Below are positions 1-11,400 of a stretch of 64,000 nucleotides of DNA, one piece after another. The notes beneath the pieces are model-generated. The model made no database searches, was not told where the DNA came from, and saw nothing but the letters and a program-made list of their open reading frames with translations. The stretch's first letter is position 1. Every line of letters starts with the position of its first letter. The DNA is from Adiantum capillus-veneris (taxonomy: Eukaryota; Streptophyta; Polypodiopsida; Polypodiales; Pteridaceae): assembly GCA_014529385.2 (NCBI GenBank), contig CM043962.1, positions 43,527,598 to 43,591,597 of the forward strand, written 5' to 3'. Both the position numbers and the translations under genes were made by a program.

Positions 1-2
1 CG

Positions 3-15
3 TGCTCTGATACCA
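3..15 (-). promoter_or_regulatory. Primer binding site of a minus-strand LTR retrotransposon (tRNA-iMet type)
   Basis: Read on the minus strand the bases are TGGTATCAGAGCA, the standard plant initiator tRNA-Met primer site. It lies one base inside the LTR that starts at 17. The same site in the same arrangement is found at 58501-58513 beside an intact copia LTR. The coding part of this element must lie to the left, outside the window. Confidence 0.85.
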
Positions 16-16
16 C

Positions 17-551
17 TGTAACAGACTTGGACACTCCAAGTCAAGAATCGATCGCGACAGCACCAAATAACCACTTCAAAACAATTCACAGATCACAATA
101 GATTTGCACTGGCCCGGCGGAGTTCCGTGCCTAGAGATATTGACCCCAAAGACTGGCGTCCCTTTCGGAATTTCTTTTTGTATTAATCAGTTCAAAGTAC
201 AAGAGAGTGGGTCGGGATTCACTCTCAGACTCTGCATCCAGATGCTCTGAGAAGTGAAACCCTCACCACTAATTTAAAGGTTACAAGGGATGCCCAAAAG
301 CAGAGCCCCAAAAGCTTCAAATCAAAAGCAATTGCTCTCTCTCTCTCACACAGAGTCAAAACTTGAAAGCAAAAGCATTCTCTCTCTCTTTCTCATTGCA
401 TAGAGAAAAAGCAAGATTTGCATCGCTCATCTTTTTTTTCTTTTTTTTTTAGCCTCCGCGATTTCCGAAAATTAGGGTTTTTGGCAAAAATTAGGGTTTG
501 CAGGAATTTTAGGGTTTTTGCTCTCCGTAGCCACATCATCACTTTGTGACA
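17..551 (-). repeat. 5' LTR of a minus-strand retrotransposon cut by the window edge
   Basis: The 535-bp segment begins with TG directly after the primer site and ends with CA just before a change of sequence type (GTGACA at 546-551). It holds CT-rich and AGGGTTT-rich stretches. At 143-178 it carries a block (GGCGTCCC then TTTCGGAATTTCTTT) that also occurs in the LTRs at 2131-2166, 5968-6001 and, inverted, 15268-15300. The right boundary is inferred from the terminal dinucleotide only, because no second LTR copy is visible. Confidence 0.6.
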
Positions 552-632
552 CCCCACCTGGGTCTCTCTAGGTGGCTGCAGAAATGCATCCCTGTGTCTA
601 TGTATCTCTGGCAAGTAGCACCCCAGTTGTCT

Positions 633-998
633 CTAATCTCGAGAGTGCACGATCTCTCGAAGGGTAGGCTGACCTCTGAATAGTGGCTCATATCGGCCTC
701 TAATGTCAGCATAAGCTCTGCATCTGCAAACAAAATGCTCCTCACTCTCAACTTCCTCTCTGCATACTCGACAGACTCTCTCCTCCCTCGGAATGTCATG
801 AGCTCGCCTCACCTTGATCTCTAGTCTGTGTGATGACACTCTGAGCTGCCCAATCGCCACCCGTGAGTTGTGTGGCATGTAGAACCCGTCCTCCAGTATG
901 GTAAGAAAATGATCTCTGTAGTGTGACATCTTCCATTGGTGGGAAGATGTGATCCGAGTCTGTCTGATATAGAGCTGCCAGAGATCCTGTCGAATCAC
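633..998 (-). pseudogene. LINE-type reverse transcriptase C-terminal fragment
   Basis: An open stretch of about 120 codons ends with a cysteine/histidine cluster: CRVC, then EEHFVCRCRAY, preceded by a basic RLEIKVRRAHDIPREER segment. This is the typical zinc-binding tail of non-LTR retrotransposon reverse transcriptases (pattern: basic residues, IPREER, C-x2-C, VE-EEHF-C). No RT catalytic motif was found upstream (higher coordinates), so only the 3' end of a LINE, as left by 5' truncation, is supported. Family assignment is by motif recognition. Confidence 0.55.
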
Positions 999-1938
999 TA
1001 TGTTTCTCTCACTACGTGAGAGATGAAGCTAGGGGAGTCGGGGTCATACTGGAAAGGTGGCAAACTCTCAAGAGTGGATAAGCCTTGCGGGGCAATCTAC
1101 TAACAAGAGAATACAAAGCTCTACACAATACAATGTAAGAAATGCCTGCCCCCCCTCTAATATAGTAAGTAATAAAAATGCCCGACCCACATCTCAATAA
1201 CCCATGTTAGATAAATGGGAATATGAAGGTCGAAATCATACAAGTAGGGCACCCAAAAGGAGGACACAAGGGGCACACCAGACAAAATCTGGGAAAAGTC
1301 CCCCATGATGCCTAGACTCTAGAAAAGCCTCAAAAGGCCACGCGCAACCACAAAGAAGCCCTCACTCACAAGATCTAGACGAAAAACCCAAGAGATAACC
1401 TCCAAAACTCTTAACACCCCTCTCAGGGCTTGGGTACACAACAAGACCAAGAATCTAGGAGTTAAAGTGACAAAGGTATCAAGCACACCTCTCTACAGAA
1501 TATCGCAGGCCCAAGATAGACAATCCTCTCCTCCAATGGCAACAAGTGCTAGCAACCGCCATCAGAGTCCGCCAGACTCTAGAAACCTGTGTCATGCATA
1601 CTCCTACCCCAATACACCATGCCCACATCAATAGCTATGGTTATAGAAAAAATCAAAGGTCCGCCATGCCTCCTCTAGGAACTAGTTGAGACATCCTACT
1701 CCATTGTCTAGCTCACAATGCTAGAAGGTAACATACATGTCCCGTACCAGAGTATCACAAAGACGTACAACCTTTGACTCGTGTACCACACCGTCCTCCA
1801 AAGATTGAATAGGTCATCTACGCTTTGCCAAGAAAGTAGGAGTCACCACCTAATCCTGGTCCTCAGAAAGAAAGAAAGCTAACGAGTTCTATGCACCTAC
1901 AAGTCTTTGTGTCTCTGATGAAGATGAAGGAAGGTGAA
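999..1938. other. Unassigned interval
   Basis: No convincing reading frame or recognised domain on either strand. A short (GATA)n/(GA)n run lies at about 2000-2036, just inside the next LTR. It may be decayed LINE or intergenic sequence. Confidence 0.4.
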
Positions 1939-2002
1939 TGAAATTGGCCTGTGGGGCGGTAGGCTTTGGCTTTCACCCGAAATTCTTTACTTTACTTTAG
2001 AC

Positions 2003-2036
<34 letters not shown>

Positions 2037-3442
2037 TACTTTGTAAAGGTAATCTGCAACGGGAATTAACACTTAAAGCACCCACACGGCTCGGAAGCTA
2101 GAATGCTCCAAAAGACGCCAACAACCTGTAGGCCCCAAAATTGGCGCCCCTTCCGGTATTTCTTTATACTTTAAGAGGGTAAGTTACAAGAAGAGCCCTG
2201 GAAATTCTTTCCCTGTATCCAGCTAGATATCATCTGTTCTGGCAAAATTTCCGTAGCATAACACCCTCAAAACTTGCCCGAAACCAATTCCCCTACTGGA
2301 ACTCACTTCCACTGACATAAACCGTCTGATTTCTGCCCAAAAACAGTGAATTCAGCACGCTGTATTTACTGGTTTTTGCCCTGTTTTCAGCCCTAAACAG
2401 TCCCTGAACTGTCCTCTAACAGTGGGGCACTGTCCCCAATGGTTCTGGCATTCGTATGGCTGAAAAACAGTCCAAATTCAGCGTATAACCAGCACTGAAA
2501 ACGCACCTGCACAGTGAGGTTATCACCCTCACCGGTGCCTGCTTCTGGAGTAGCAGTTAGCTACTCTTGTTCATGCTCAGAGAGGCTCTTGCCTCAGCAA
2601 AAACGCTTGTAACCACACAGCTGTACATAAGTCAAATGAAGAGTCCTCTTGTGGGGCATCACATTACTGCACGTGGGGAAGAGAGAGAGCAGTGTGAGGT
2701 GTGCAGGACATGACTTCTTGCACCACACTCTACATGAGAGGGAAAGCTTGCAGTCAATAGCTCTTAACCTGTGACAAAATCTCTCAAATGAGCTCCATCA
2801 GCTTAATTTTCAGCGCTATCTTCTTCTGCAAGAGGAACGTGCACCAAAATGTGCCACTTGGCACGTTTACAAGCAATTTCCCGTTTCGGGGTTGCCACTT
2901 AAAAATCTCCCAACCGGTTCCTAGTTGACTTTGCAGCAGAGTTCTAAAATGTTCCCCTTGTCATTCCGGAGATAATGACGCGAACAGATTTCGTGGGCCA
3001 AAATAGCAGTTCCCTAAATTTTAGGGGATGCTTCCGTTGGACTCCCACTGATCATCTGACCTTCTATCCCCATTGGGACCGCATCCAAAAATGCAATGTG
3101 GCCTGACTGTTGGGTACTTTCCCTTGGTGACTCCACCTTGGCACTATGTCTTTATTGAGTTCACTTCCTAGTATCCACCAACTTGCTAAGTGCGACGGGA
3201 GGACCCACATGATCTTAAACTGAGCCTAGACATCCATTTACTATACGAGTTCTAGTGACAACCAAATTCCCATCTGCGGGTGAAACTACCGTTCACATTG
3301 GCCATATAATGTCCGACCATTTGCAACTTCAAAAAGAGGGTCTCAAAAATAAAACAAAAATCATTGGAAAGAAACCAACAACTAAAATTAGTAGTTGCCA
3401 CGTCCTCGTGACATAGTTAACAGTTGCCACGTCCTCGTGACA
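1939..3442 (-). repeat. 3' LTR of the minus-strand chromovirus remnant
   Basis: Starts TGAAATTGGCCTGTGGGG and ends CCTCGTGACA. The same sequence recurs at 5803-7745 with many substitutions and with an extra DNA insertion in that copy. On the element strand it begins TGTCACGAGG. The terminal 21 bases are duplicated: two copies 29 bp apart at 3393-3413 and 3422-3442. A polypurine-like run (seen as CCCCCC at 3445-3450) adjoins it on the internal side, as expected for a 3' LTR. Confidence 0.8.
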
Positions 3443-3450
3443 TACCCCCC

Positions 3451-3757
3451 ATGCTCACACAAAGGTATCCACATCCCTCCTCAAGGTAGGCCAATACTAG
3501 AATGTCACTACCGCTTTAATTGTCGCATCAATACCACGATGCCCTGCATACAGTGGGACGTGACTCTCTTCCATGACCTTATGTCGCAATGGCCTAGTGA
3601 CACAAAGTCTGCCATGCATCATCATAAAATCATCTTTGAGGAGGTACTGCTCATGATGTCGCCCCTCTTGCAACTGTTCAAATATCCTTGCAAAATTTTC
3701 ATCAGTAGCATACTGTTCCTTCATGTCATCCAGCTCATGATGATAGGGAATTGACAC
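3451..3757 (-). pseudogene. Chromovirus integrase N-terminal fragment (truncated)
   Basis: The frame contains the integrase zinc-module context LRHKVMEESHVP and GHRGIDATIKAV, matching the plus-strand chromovirus at 12495-12620. The match stops near 3450, about where the second half of the zinc module should follow, and the polypurine tract and LTR begin immediately. The catalytic core and chromodomain are therefore deleted. Broken, non-functional integrase. Confidence 0.7.
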
Positions 3758-3760
3758 AGC

Positions 3761-4140
3761 TCAAATTTGTGGCTTCCTTGATAACGCATCAGCCACAACA
3801 TTCTTCTTGCCTTCCACATGCATAATCTGGAAGTGGAACATGGAAAGAATGTTTGCCCATCGCATATGTTTTTCGGATAGCTTTGACTGTGTCAAGAAGT
3901 ATCGCAAGGTCTGATGGTCTTTTTGGACAACAAAATCAGTACCTAAAAGGTAGTGCTTCCAACTAGAAAGCGCATGAATCACGGCCAAGAGCTCTTTCTC
4001 ATAGACTTGCATAGTCTTCTCTGGCCCATGCAAAATTTGGCTTTCATAAGCTACTACCCATCCATCTTGCATTAGCACTGCTCCGATGCTACTACCACAC
4101 GCGTCACACTGGACCACAAATGACTCCTGAGATCTAGCAA
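3761..4140 (-). pseudogene. Chromovirus RNase H fragment
   Basis: Motifs of the Ty3/gypsy RNase H region are clear: VQCDACGSSIGAVLMQDG at the start, YEKELLAVIHALSSWKHYL, then DHQTLRYFLTQ, and VADALSRKP at the end. The domain degrades the RNA strand during reverse transcription. The frame is open for 118 codons but is separated by stops from the RT part to the right. The segment from YLLGTDF to ALSRKP is missing from the plus-strand relative at 12480, so this copy preserves what the other has lost. Confidence 0.8.
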
Positions 4141-4287
4141 AACAATTACTGGATCTAAAGTCAACTTTTCCTTTAAGGAATTAAAAGCTGAAATCTCTTT
4201 TTGGGTCCATCTGAAAGTGACCTCTTTTTTTTGCAAACCGTGAAGAGGTGATGCTATCTCTGCAAAATTCCTGATAAACCTTCTATA

Positions 4288-4960
4288 TTAGGAACACAAT
4301 CCCAAGAAGCTTTCGACATCGTGCACAATCTTCAAGTCTGGCCATGTTTTAATAGCTTTGACTTTTGCAAGATCTATTCTGACACCATCCTTTGACACTA
4401 TGTGGCCAAGAAAGTGGATCTCTTCCAAGAAGAATTCACTTTTCTTGGGATTGACAAGTAACATGTGATGACTGCGAAGCTCTTCGAACACAATGGTCAA
4501 GTGACGCCTATGCTCCTCTTCATTCTTCAAATAGACTATCATGTCATCGAAGAATGTCCCAACAAACTGTTGATGGGAGCGGAAAATCCGGTCCATCATT
4601 CCGTTGAACGTGGCAGAAGCATTTGTTAGACCAAACGGCATCACTAGAAACTCATAGAGACCAAATGTCGTTCTGAACGTAGTCTTGTGCACATCCTCTG
4701 GACTTATACGAATCTGATGATACCCACTCTTAAGGTCTATCCTGCTGAAAATTGCAGCACTCTCTAAACGATTGAGAATATCATCAATCCTTGGAATAGG
4801 AAACCTATTCTTGATGGTATTCTTATTCAACGCACGGTAATCAATACACATGCGCCATGAGCCTTGTTTGTACTAGGAGCATTGGGGAGCAAAGAGATGA
4901 AGAACTAAGTTGAATCAGCCCCTTCTCTAATAACTCCTTAACCAGGCCCATAATCTCTTT
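4288..4960 (-). pseudogene. Chromovirus reverse transcriptase fragment
   Basis: Ty3/gypsy RT motifs are present in order: [44 protein letters not shown] and the catalytic FFDDMIVY, followed by LGHIVSKDG and SFLGLCS. The core stretch of 187 codons is open; the N-terminal part beyond 4851 is frameshifted. The catalytic pair DD is intact here, but flanking stops and the missing gag and integrase make the element non-autonomous. Confidence 0.85.
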
Positions 4961-5094
4961 CTGCTGCCCCGCACTAACCCTGTAGGGTGGTCTATTTGGT
5001 GGGCACACCCTGGCACCAAATTTATCCGATGGTCCTCGGGTCTCTCTGGCGGCAATTACGACGGTAATGAATCAAAAAAACAGTCACTAAACTC

Positions 5095-5800
5095 TCACAA
5101 AAATGCTGACCTTTCTTTATCTAACACAGATAAATTTGACTGACAATAATCTAAGACATCACGTGCAAAAATCAAGTACACAAAAAGATGATTCTTTATA
5201 ATAGAAGTGATAGCCGAAGCAAATACAATAGGGACAGACTCCCCTTTGAGCTTTACATCCAAAACATGAGTTTTCCCCCTATGCTGAAGGGTGATCGTCT
5301 TGCCGAAGGCATCCAACACGCCATGTACTCTGAACATCCACAGAATTCCAAGTATCGCATTGCACCCTTCCAATGGCATGATATAAAATTCTTATATGAC
5401 TGAATATGCAGACACAGCTTTCCAATAATGGGAGTAACACACTCTGAGTTGCCAGGACATGCCAACCCTGCCTCTGCCGTGTACTCCATCTCTTCAGCTC
5501 TGATACCTAGCTTCATAGCTAACTCTGGTGAGATAAAGTTTGCTTTGGCACCTAGATCAAGGAAGATAAGTGCCATTTGATCTCTAACTTTACCCCATGC
5601 TCTGTATAACTCGCTGGCACCTGTATTGGGCCTGTCACCCACCATATCTGGCACCAAACCTGCTCTGGGTTTAGGCTTCTTGCCTTTCTGATCCTCTTTA
5701 TCATCTGAACAAGGTGTTGTTTGTCTGCTTGGTAGCACTCTAGCTGCCAAGCCCTGGTTTGTTTGAAGTGTTGATTCCAATCCCAAGTTTATTCGTGAAG
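5095..5800 (-). pseudogene. Chromovirus protease region
   Basis: The reading frame contains IFLDLGAKANFISPELAMKLG, which fits the retropepsin active-site pattern (D-L-G-A with following hydrophobic residues), then a second frame with MPLEGCNAILGILWM, the family's equivalent of the C-terminal ILG motif. A frameshift separates the two at about 5380-5400. Gag is absent: right of about 5708 the sequence turns into an LTR fragment of the neighbouring plus-strand element. Confidence 0.65.
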
Positions 5801-5802
5801 TT
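5708..5802 (+). repeat. Left part of the plus-strand chromovirus 5' LTR
   Basis: The segment (AAGGTGTTGT.. to ..TTCGTGAAGTT) matches the plus-strand 3' LTR at about 15314-15405. The match resumes at 7746 with AGTTCCTCTGTG, so the LTR has been split by the sequence 5803-7745. AGTT is present on both sides of the break, consistent with a short target duplication. Confidence 0.65.
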
Positions 5803-7745
5803 TGAAACTGGCCTGTGGGGTGGTAAGCTTTGGCTTTCACCCGAAATTCTTTACTTTAGACACACACAGAGTACTTTGCAAAGGGTAACCTGTAACAGGG
5901 ATTAATACCTAAGTACACACACGGCTCGGAAGCTAGAATGCTCCGAGCAGACGCCGACAACCTGTAGGCCCCAAAATTGGCGCTCCTTTCGGTATTTCTT
6001 TATTCTTTAACAGAGGGAATAAAACCTGTGATCTCCTACAAGCTGCCCAGCACAATCTAGGCTAAGAAACACCTGTTCTAGCCCGATTTCGACAACATAA
6101 CTATACTAGGACGCTTCACAGTCAGTATCCCCACGCAATAGGTGACTTTCCCGACGCATATGGACACTTTGCAAAACCTGGCGAGAATCTGCAGCACACT
6201 GAATTCTCTGTTTTCTGCCCTGAAAATGTGCCAGTTCACCTGCACAGCGGTCCCATCGCGTCCCAGAACCTCCTGGGGGTATTAGGGTCCGTTTAGGGCC
6301 AAAACCCTAAACCTGCAAAAATACACAGCAGTAATTCCTTGTTTTGGGCTCCGTTTCTTGTGCCGGTCGCATCTGTAGCAAGACCTCGAGCTCCCGCACC
6401 TGTAGGGCTACTTGCCCTTTAAATCGGACAAGATTTCTGGCGTGAAACCTCTCCGAATTCACCTATACCTTCAGGGGATTAGCCGCTAGCTAATCCAGTA
6501 CCTGTGCAAGAGGCTCTTGCCTCGGCAATCGCGCATGACCCACATAACTGTACATTGGTCAAATGAAAAGCCCACTAGGGGGGCATAACATACTGCTCGT
6601 AGGGGAGAGAGAGGGCAGTGCGTAGCGTGCACGGCATCACTCCTGGCACCGCACTGTACATAAGAGGGAAAGGAAGCACTCCAAGGTGGAATCCGTACGT
6701 ACGTACCTAACGATTCCGTACGGTACGATACAGTACGGCATTTTTATTTTTATTTTGTTTTGTTTTGTGGGGTGTTTTTTTTTTTTTTTTTTTGGGCGTT
6801 TTCTCCACGGACCACTCGCGCTAGGGGCGCTTTCAGATTGGGATAATAGGGTGAAGGGGAGAGAGCCTTAGACTTTTTTAATCGACCAGGATTACAAAAG
6901 ACTCTCTTCTGAAAGGTTTGTGAACTTAAATTTAGTGTTATTTTCTTTTTTTACAAATGGTACGTACCTATCACATACCTAAAGGTTGGTTCAGTATGGA
7001 ATTACGTTCCATACGTACCTAAACCGTACCGTACACTACGTACCTTTCCACCTTGAAGCACTCCATAGCTCTTAACCTGTGACAGAAGCAGAAAAATGAG
7101 CCTTCCTTCTCGAAGTTCAGCGCCAACTCTTCCTTGCATTGGAAAGTGCACAAAAATGTGACACTTGGCGCATTTACAAGCATTTTCGGGTTCGCCGCTT
7201 AAAAATATCCCAATTGATCGCCCAGTTGACTTCGCAGCAGAGTTGTAAAATGTTCTCCTGGAAATGCGTGGCTCGTGACGCGAACACATTTCACAGCCCA
7301 AAATAGCAGTTCCTTAAATTTTAGGAGATGCTTCCGTTGGGCTCCCACTGGTCTTCTGACCATCTATCCTCATTGGGACCGCATCCAAAAGTGCAATGTG
7401 GCCCAACTGTCGGGTACTTTCTGTTGGCAGTCACACCTTGACTTTAGCTAAGCCTTTATTGAGTTCACTTCCTAGTATCCACCAACTTGCTAAGTGCGAC
7501 GGGGGGACCTATATGATCTTGCTCTGATCCTAGACATCCTCTTACCATACGAATTCCATTGCCGACCACTACCCATCTGCGGGTGAAACTACCGTTCACA
7601 TTGGCCATGCAATGTCTGACCGTTTGCTACTTCAAGAAGAGGGTCTCAAAAATAAAACAAAACCCCTTGGAAAGAAACCAACAACTAAAGTTAGCAGTTG
7701 CCACGTCCTCGTGACATAGTTAACAGTTGCCACGTCCCCGTGACA
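5803..7745 (-). repeat. Second LTR of the minus-strand chromovirus family, with a MITE inside
   Basis: It matches the LTR at 1939-3442 from its TGAAACTGGCC start to its CCTCGTGACA end, including the duplicated 21-base terminus. Its extra length is largely explained by the insertion at 6682-7055 plus its 8-bp duplication. The LTR lies inside the plus-strand element's own LTR, with AGTT on both sides. Confidence 0.8.
6682..7055. mobile_element. Non-autonomous hAT-like MITE (374 bp)
   Basis: Terminal inverted repeats CAAGGTGGAA / TTCCACCTTG bound the element, and the inner ends keep inverted similarity (CCGTACGTACGTACC against GGTACGTAGTGTACGG). It is flanked by an 8-bp direct repeat AAGCACTC at 6674-6681 and 7056-7063, the duplication length typical of hAT transposons. 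The paralogous LTR at about 2740-2770 lacks the segment and shows the empty site. It contains a T-run near 6775 and no coding frame of substance. Confidence 0.85.
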
Positions 7746-7823
7746 AGTTCCTCTGTGTTATATAGTTTTTCAAGTAAAGAATCAGGTGAAAGCTAACGTT
7801 TAGCGCCTTGCGGGCCGGTTTCA
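7746..7823 (+). repeat. Right end of the plus-strand chromovirus 5' LTR
   Basis: AGTTCCTCTGTG through GGGCCGGTTTCA matches the end of the 3' LTR (15403-15487). The CA at 7822-7823 is the inferred LTR terminus. The following bases (TGTTCCGTAGCC) are not a standard iMet primer site, so the priming mode is undetermined. Confidence 0.65.
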
Positions 7824-7919
7824 TGTTCCGTAGCCAGGACAGAATCACTTTTTCCTTGAAGAGCGAGCCTTGGTTGATTTGCAGAAAAGACAGAGAGCAC
7901 AGGAACTTGGAATTACACT

Positions 7920-9390
7920 ATGGCTGACAGGACAAACGACGCCAGGGAAGAGAGTTCCTCTTCACAAGATAGACAAGCTATTCCTCCAGTGTTCAAGGTT
8001 GGCGAGAATTCACGGCCACCCCTATCTGTACCTTTTGTTGATTTGACTGCTCCACAAGGTAAAGGGTATATGGGCAACTAGACGAGGATGCGTTCAAGAC
8101 ACAATTGGTTGCTGCTATGAATGTGTTCTCTCGGTTGGTGCAGAATCCTAGAAGCGCCGCCAGTGTCACAGCACACAAGGCAACCGTCTCATGCAATAGA
8201 GCCTGTTGAGGCTCAAGCCCAAGTCCCTTGTGCGTCTGAGTAGGCAGGGAGCACTCACATGTTGCACTCACGTGAAGCTCCAAGACAAGTTCCTTTTGTC
8301 CACGAACAAGTGGTTAGGACGCCTATTCCACACGCTTTACCAGTTCAACCAACCACCTTTCAAAGTACGCATGTTGCTTTAAATGGACAGGGAATCGATT
8401 TCCAGGCTATGCAACAGGTTTTTCCACCACTCACGGTACGTCCTGGGTATTTCGGGGGTGGATGGGTGTTTTAGAGCATGGCTGGTTATGCGCCTGGAAA
8501 CCAGCAATATATGGTAGGAACAATGTTTGGGGGTATGCAAGGCATGATGCCAAACCCCGTGTATGGAAATATTGGCATGTAGCAAGGGTTTCAGTGCAAT
8601 CCGGGCTAGTTTGGGGTGCCACAGGGCAATTTTGGCATGGCTGGTTTTTCGACCAACAGACACATATGGCACCATGACACAAAATGTCAATGGCCAAGCG
8701 GCCCCGATGATCCCTATTACAATGCCCATGTTGCAGACAATTCCCTATGACAATTTGGGAGCACTGGAAAAGCCAAAAGCATACAAAGAAGATGGAGCAA
8801 TTGTAAAGTTTGATACTTTTAGCCGCTTTGAGGATAAGGCAAAGGCTCTTACTTTCCTCCAACAATTTGATACAACCTATGCAGGGGGGGATTCTACACA
8901 GGCCTCCAAGGTTAGGAAAGTTGCCATTTTCTTAAAAGGCAATGCGCTTACATGGTGGACGACACTGTCGATGCAAGGACAGGCACCCACCACATGGGTA
9001 TACTTCAAGCACATGTTTGCATCTGCGTGGTTGTTAAATGAATTTGAGGCCGATGTCATGACGGATTGGCACCAACTCACTACGGCTACTTGCAAGAGCC
9101 AACTGGAGTATAATCAGAAGTTTTGTAAAGCGTCGCTCTTAGTTACCTCCTACAAGTTTGTGCCACTGACAAAGCAGATTCAGAATATTGTTGTGGGCTG
9201 CCTAAAGGGCTTCGAGATTACTATACAAAGAACAGAGTGGCTACCCTCACTCAGCTTATGGAAGTTGCCAACATTGGTCTTGCCTCGTTGAAGGGAGAGG
9301 ACAGTGGGTTTCAAGGGAATGTGAAAGGGGTCAGCAAAAGAAAAATTCAGCAAAGAAGCCCGTTATCGAAGTGACTCCTGAAATGTCCCA
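7920..9390 (+). pseudogene. Chromovirus gag, frame-broken
   Basis: An ATG at 7920 opens a hydrophilic start (MADRTNDAREESSSSQD). The capsid-like region is best at 8690-9290, where FDTFSRFEDKAKALTFLQQF and FLKGNALTWWTTL match the retrotransposon gag family (the WW after an LKG-AL stretch is characteristic). Several stops and frameshifts interrupt it, for example near 8078 and 8475. The C-terminal part is displaced to 10498 by an inserted LTR-like sequence. Gag packages the element RNA in the particle; this copy cannot make it. Confidence 0.7.
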
Positions 9391-9391
9391 G

Positions 9392-10497
9392 TGTCACGTG
9401 ACACACCTAACCCTATGTGCACGTGGACAAGCTACTTCATGACAAGGGTTCAGTTCAGTTCAGTCACTCTAGAATAGGAAGTGTTCTGGCACTTTTGTGA
9501 GTCTGTTCGCAGACCGTGCATATCCAAACACTTAGAATAGATGCATATCCTCTGGTTGCACACAGCATGATCATCAGATTTCCATCAAAACCCATCAGGA
9601 GCATTTTTACAGTGCATAGACCTATTTTCCCTATTTTAGCCATTTTTCACTTATTTATTAAGTGACTTTTGTTGAGAAACTAGGTAGGCCAAATTCCCTA
9701 AGTTAATATATAAGAAAACCTAGCGCTAGCACTTTCTGGCAGAAGAGGCACTAGGAACTTCGCGTTCAACAAGCACCTTCTCAACAGGACCCCCCAAGAT
9801 GCCCTAGCGTTATTGGATCAAGACCAGCCCTGGCGTTTTTGTATGGCAGATCAGCCCCGACTACAACGAGACAGTAGGAACCTTAGCGTTTTTGTAACAG
9901 AAAACAGTTTTCAGCCCTAGCGTTTTGGTTTGCAGATCAGCCCATAGCGTTTTGCAGATTCATCGCGACAGGACATCAAGAAGCACCAGCGTTTTCAGTT
10001 GTCAACAATCAGTTTCCGCAGAACAAGTCCCGACCTCGCAAATCTCACCTTCCCACAACAGATCCTCGCCGCACGGTCAGATCCATTGAAGCTTGCACTT
10101 TCAGCCCGGAAAATTCAGATTTCAGCATCTGCGTTTTCAACGCATCGTCGTCATCGACATAGAGTCAGAATTCAACAGATAAAGATTTGCAGATTTCAGC
10201 CCTTAGCGTTTTCAAATTTCAACCAGTCTCGTCGTCGTCCTCATCGTCGTCGACATCGCCGGCAAGTCCAAAGCATTGTAGAGATTTGTGCAATCAATAG
10301 TAGACCGCTCTCGCCATAGAGAGTGGGGCCTTCGGAGGAGGGTTTGACAACAATCTGGTGTCGTATTCTTCTCTCTCTATCTCTCAGTCTCAGCACCTTC
10401 ATTCACAATGTTTATCCACTTTGTTTGTGTCCACTACACTCTTTCACTAAAGGAACGGAAGGCTCTCCCTTCCGTAAGTAAAAGGAACCCTTGAGCA
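9392..10497 (+). repeat. Probable solo LTR inserted in gag
   Basis: The segment separates two parts of the gag reading frame. It starts TGTCACGTGACAC, contains a promoter-like TTAATATATAAG at about 9702-9713, and carries at least six variants of a CCYTAGCGTTTT motif between 9790 and 10220. The right boundary is uncertain; CCCAG on the left and CACAG on the right differ by one base, so the target duplication is only suggestive. Confidence 0.5.
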
Positions 10498-10733
10498 CAG
10501 TTCGTAGCACTCATTTTGAGCAAAGTTCAACATTCACTTTCGCTGCACCTTACACCCAGGGGTTAGAGGACTCAGTCGAAACGTCTGGAGCACAAGCTAA
10601 AGAACAGAAAAAAAAGCCTTTTGTGCGCAAGACGTTCAAGGAAAAGAAAGTTCTAATGGCTGAGAACAAATGTTTCATATGCGAGCACCCTTGTACTTTG
10701 CTACAAATTGATATAAAGAACAAGATCAGCTGA
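10498..10733 (+). pseudogene. Chromovirus gag C-terminus with zinc-knuckle remnant
   Basis: A lysine-rich stretch (KEQKKKPFVRKTFKEKK) is followed by MAENKCFICEHPC, the start of a CCHC nucleic-acid-binding knuckle. The remaining H and C of the knuckle are lost in a frameshift just downstream. The order gag tail then protease (from 10734) is that of an intact Ty3/gypsy element. Confidence 0.6.
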
Positions 10734-11400
10734 TTCGGATGATAAAGAGGACCAGAAAGGCAAGAAGACAAAAGCCACGGTAGGTCTAGTGCGAGATATG
10801 GTGGGTGATAGGCCAAGTTCACATGCCAGTGAGCTATGCAGAGCGTGGAGTAAAGTCAGAGACCAGACAACACTTATCTTCTTTGATCCACGTGCTAAAG
10901 CAAATTTTCTCACCAGAGTTGGCCATCAAGCTGGGCATTAAAGCTGAAGAGATGGGGTACACAACAGAGGCAAGGTTGGCATGTCCTGGCCACTCACAGT
11001 GTATTCCGCCTATCATTGGAAAGCTGCGTCTGCATATTCATTCATAAGTGGACACAAAGGAATTTTACCTCATGCCACTGGAAGGGTGCAATGCGCTGTT
11101 GGGAATCCCGTGGATGTTCTGAATACATGGAGTGCTGGATGTCTTCAACAAAAAGATCACCCTTCAGCATAGGGGTAAAACTGACATCCTTGATGTACAG
11201 CTTAAAGGGGAGTTTGTCCCTATTGTATCTGCTTCGGCTATCACTTTTGTAATTAAGAATCATCTTTCTGCGTACTTGATTTTTGCACGTGATGTTTCAG
11301 ATAATTGTCAGTCAAATTTATCTATGTTAGATAAAGAAAGGTCATCATTTTTACGAGAGTTTAGTGACTGTTTTTTTTTATTCATTACCGTCTCAATTAC
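10734..11400 (+). pseudogene. Chromovirus protease region, degraded
   Basis: Corresponds to the minus-strand protease at 5095-5707 (shared SDDKEDQKGKK, SPELAIKLGIKAEEMG, SVLDKERSSFL-type ends) but split among three frames. The active-site region, D-L-G-A in the other copy, reads DPRA here, so the catalytic site is damaged. Confidence 0.65.

Noticed and set aside
999-1930. Upstream LINE reverse transcriptase
   Set aside because: Minus-strand translation shows no RT motifs; only the C-terminal fragment is supported.
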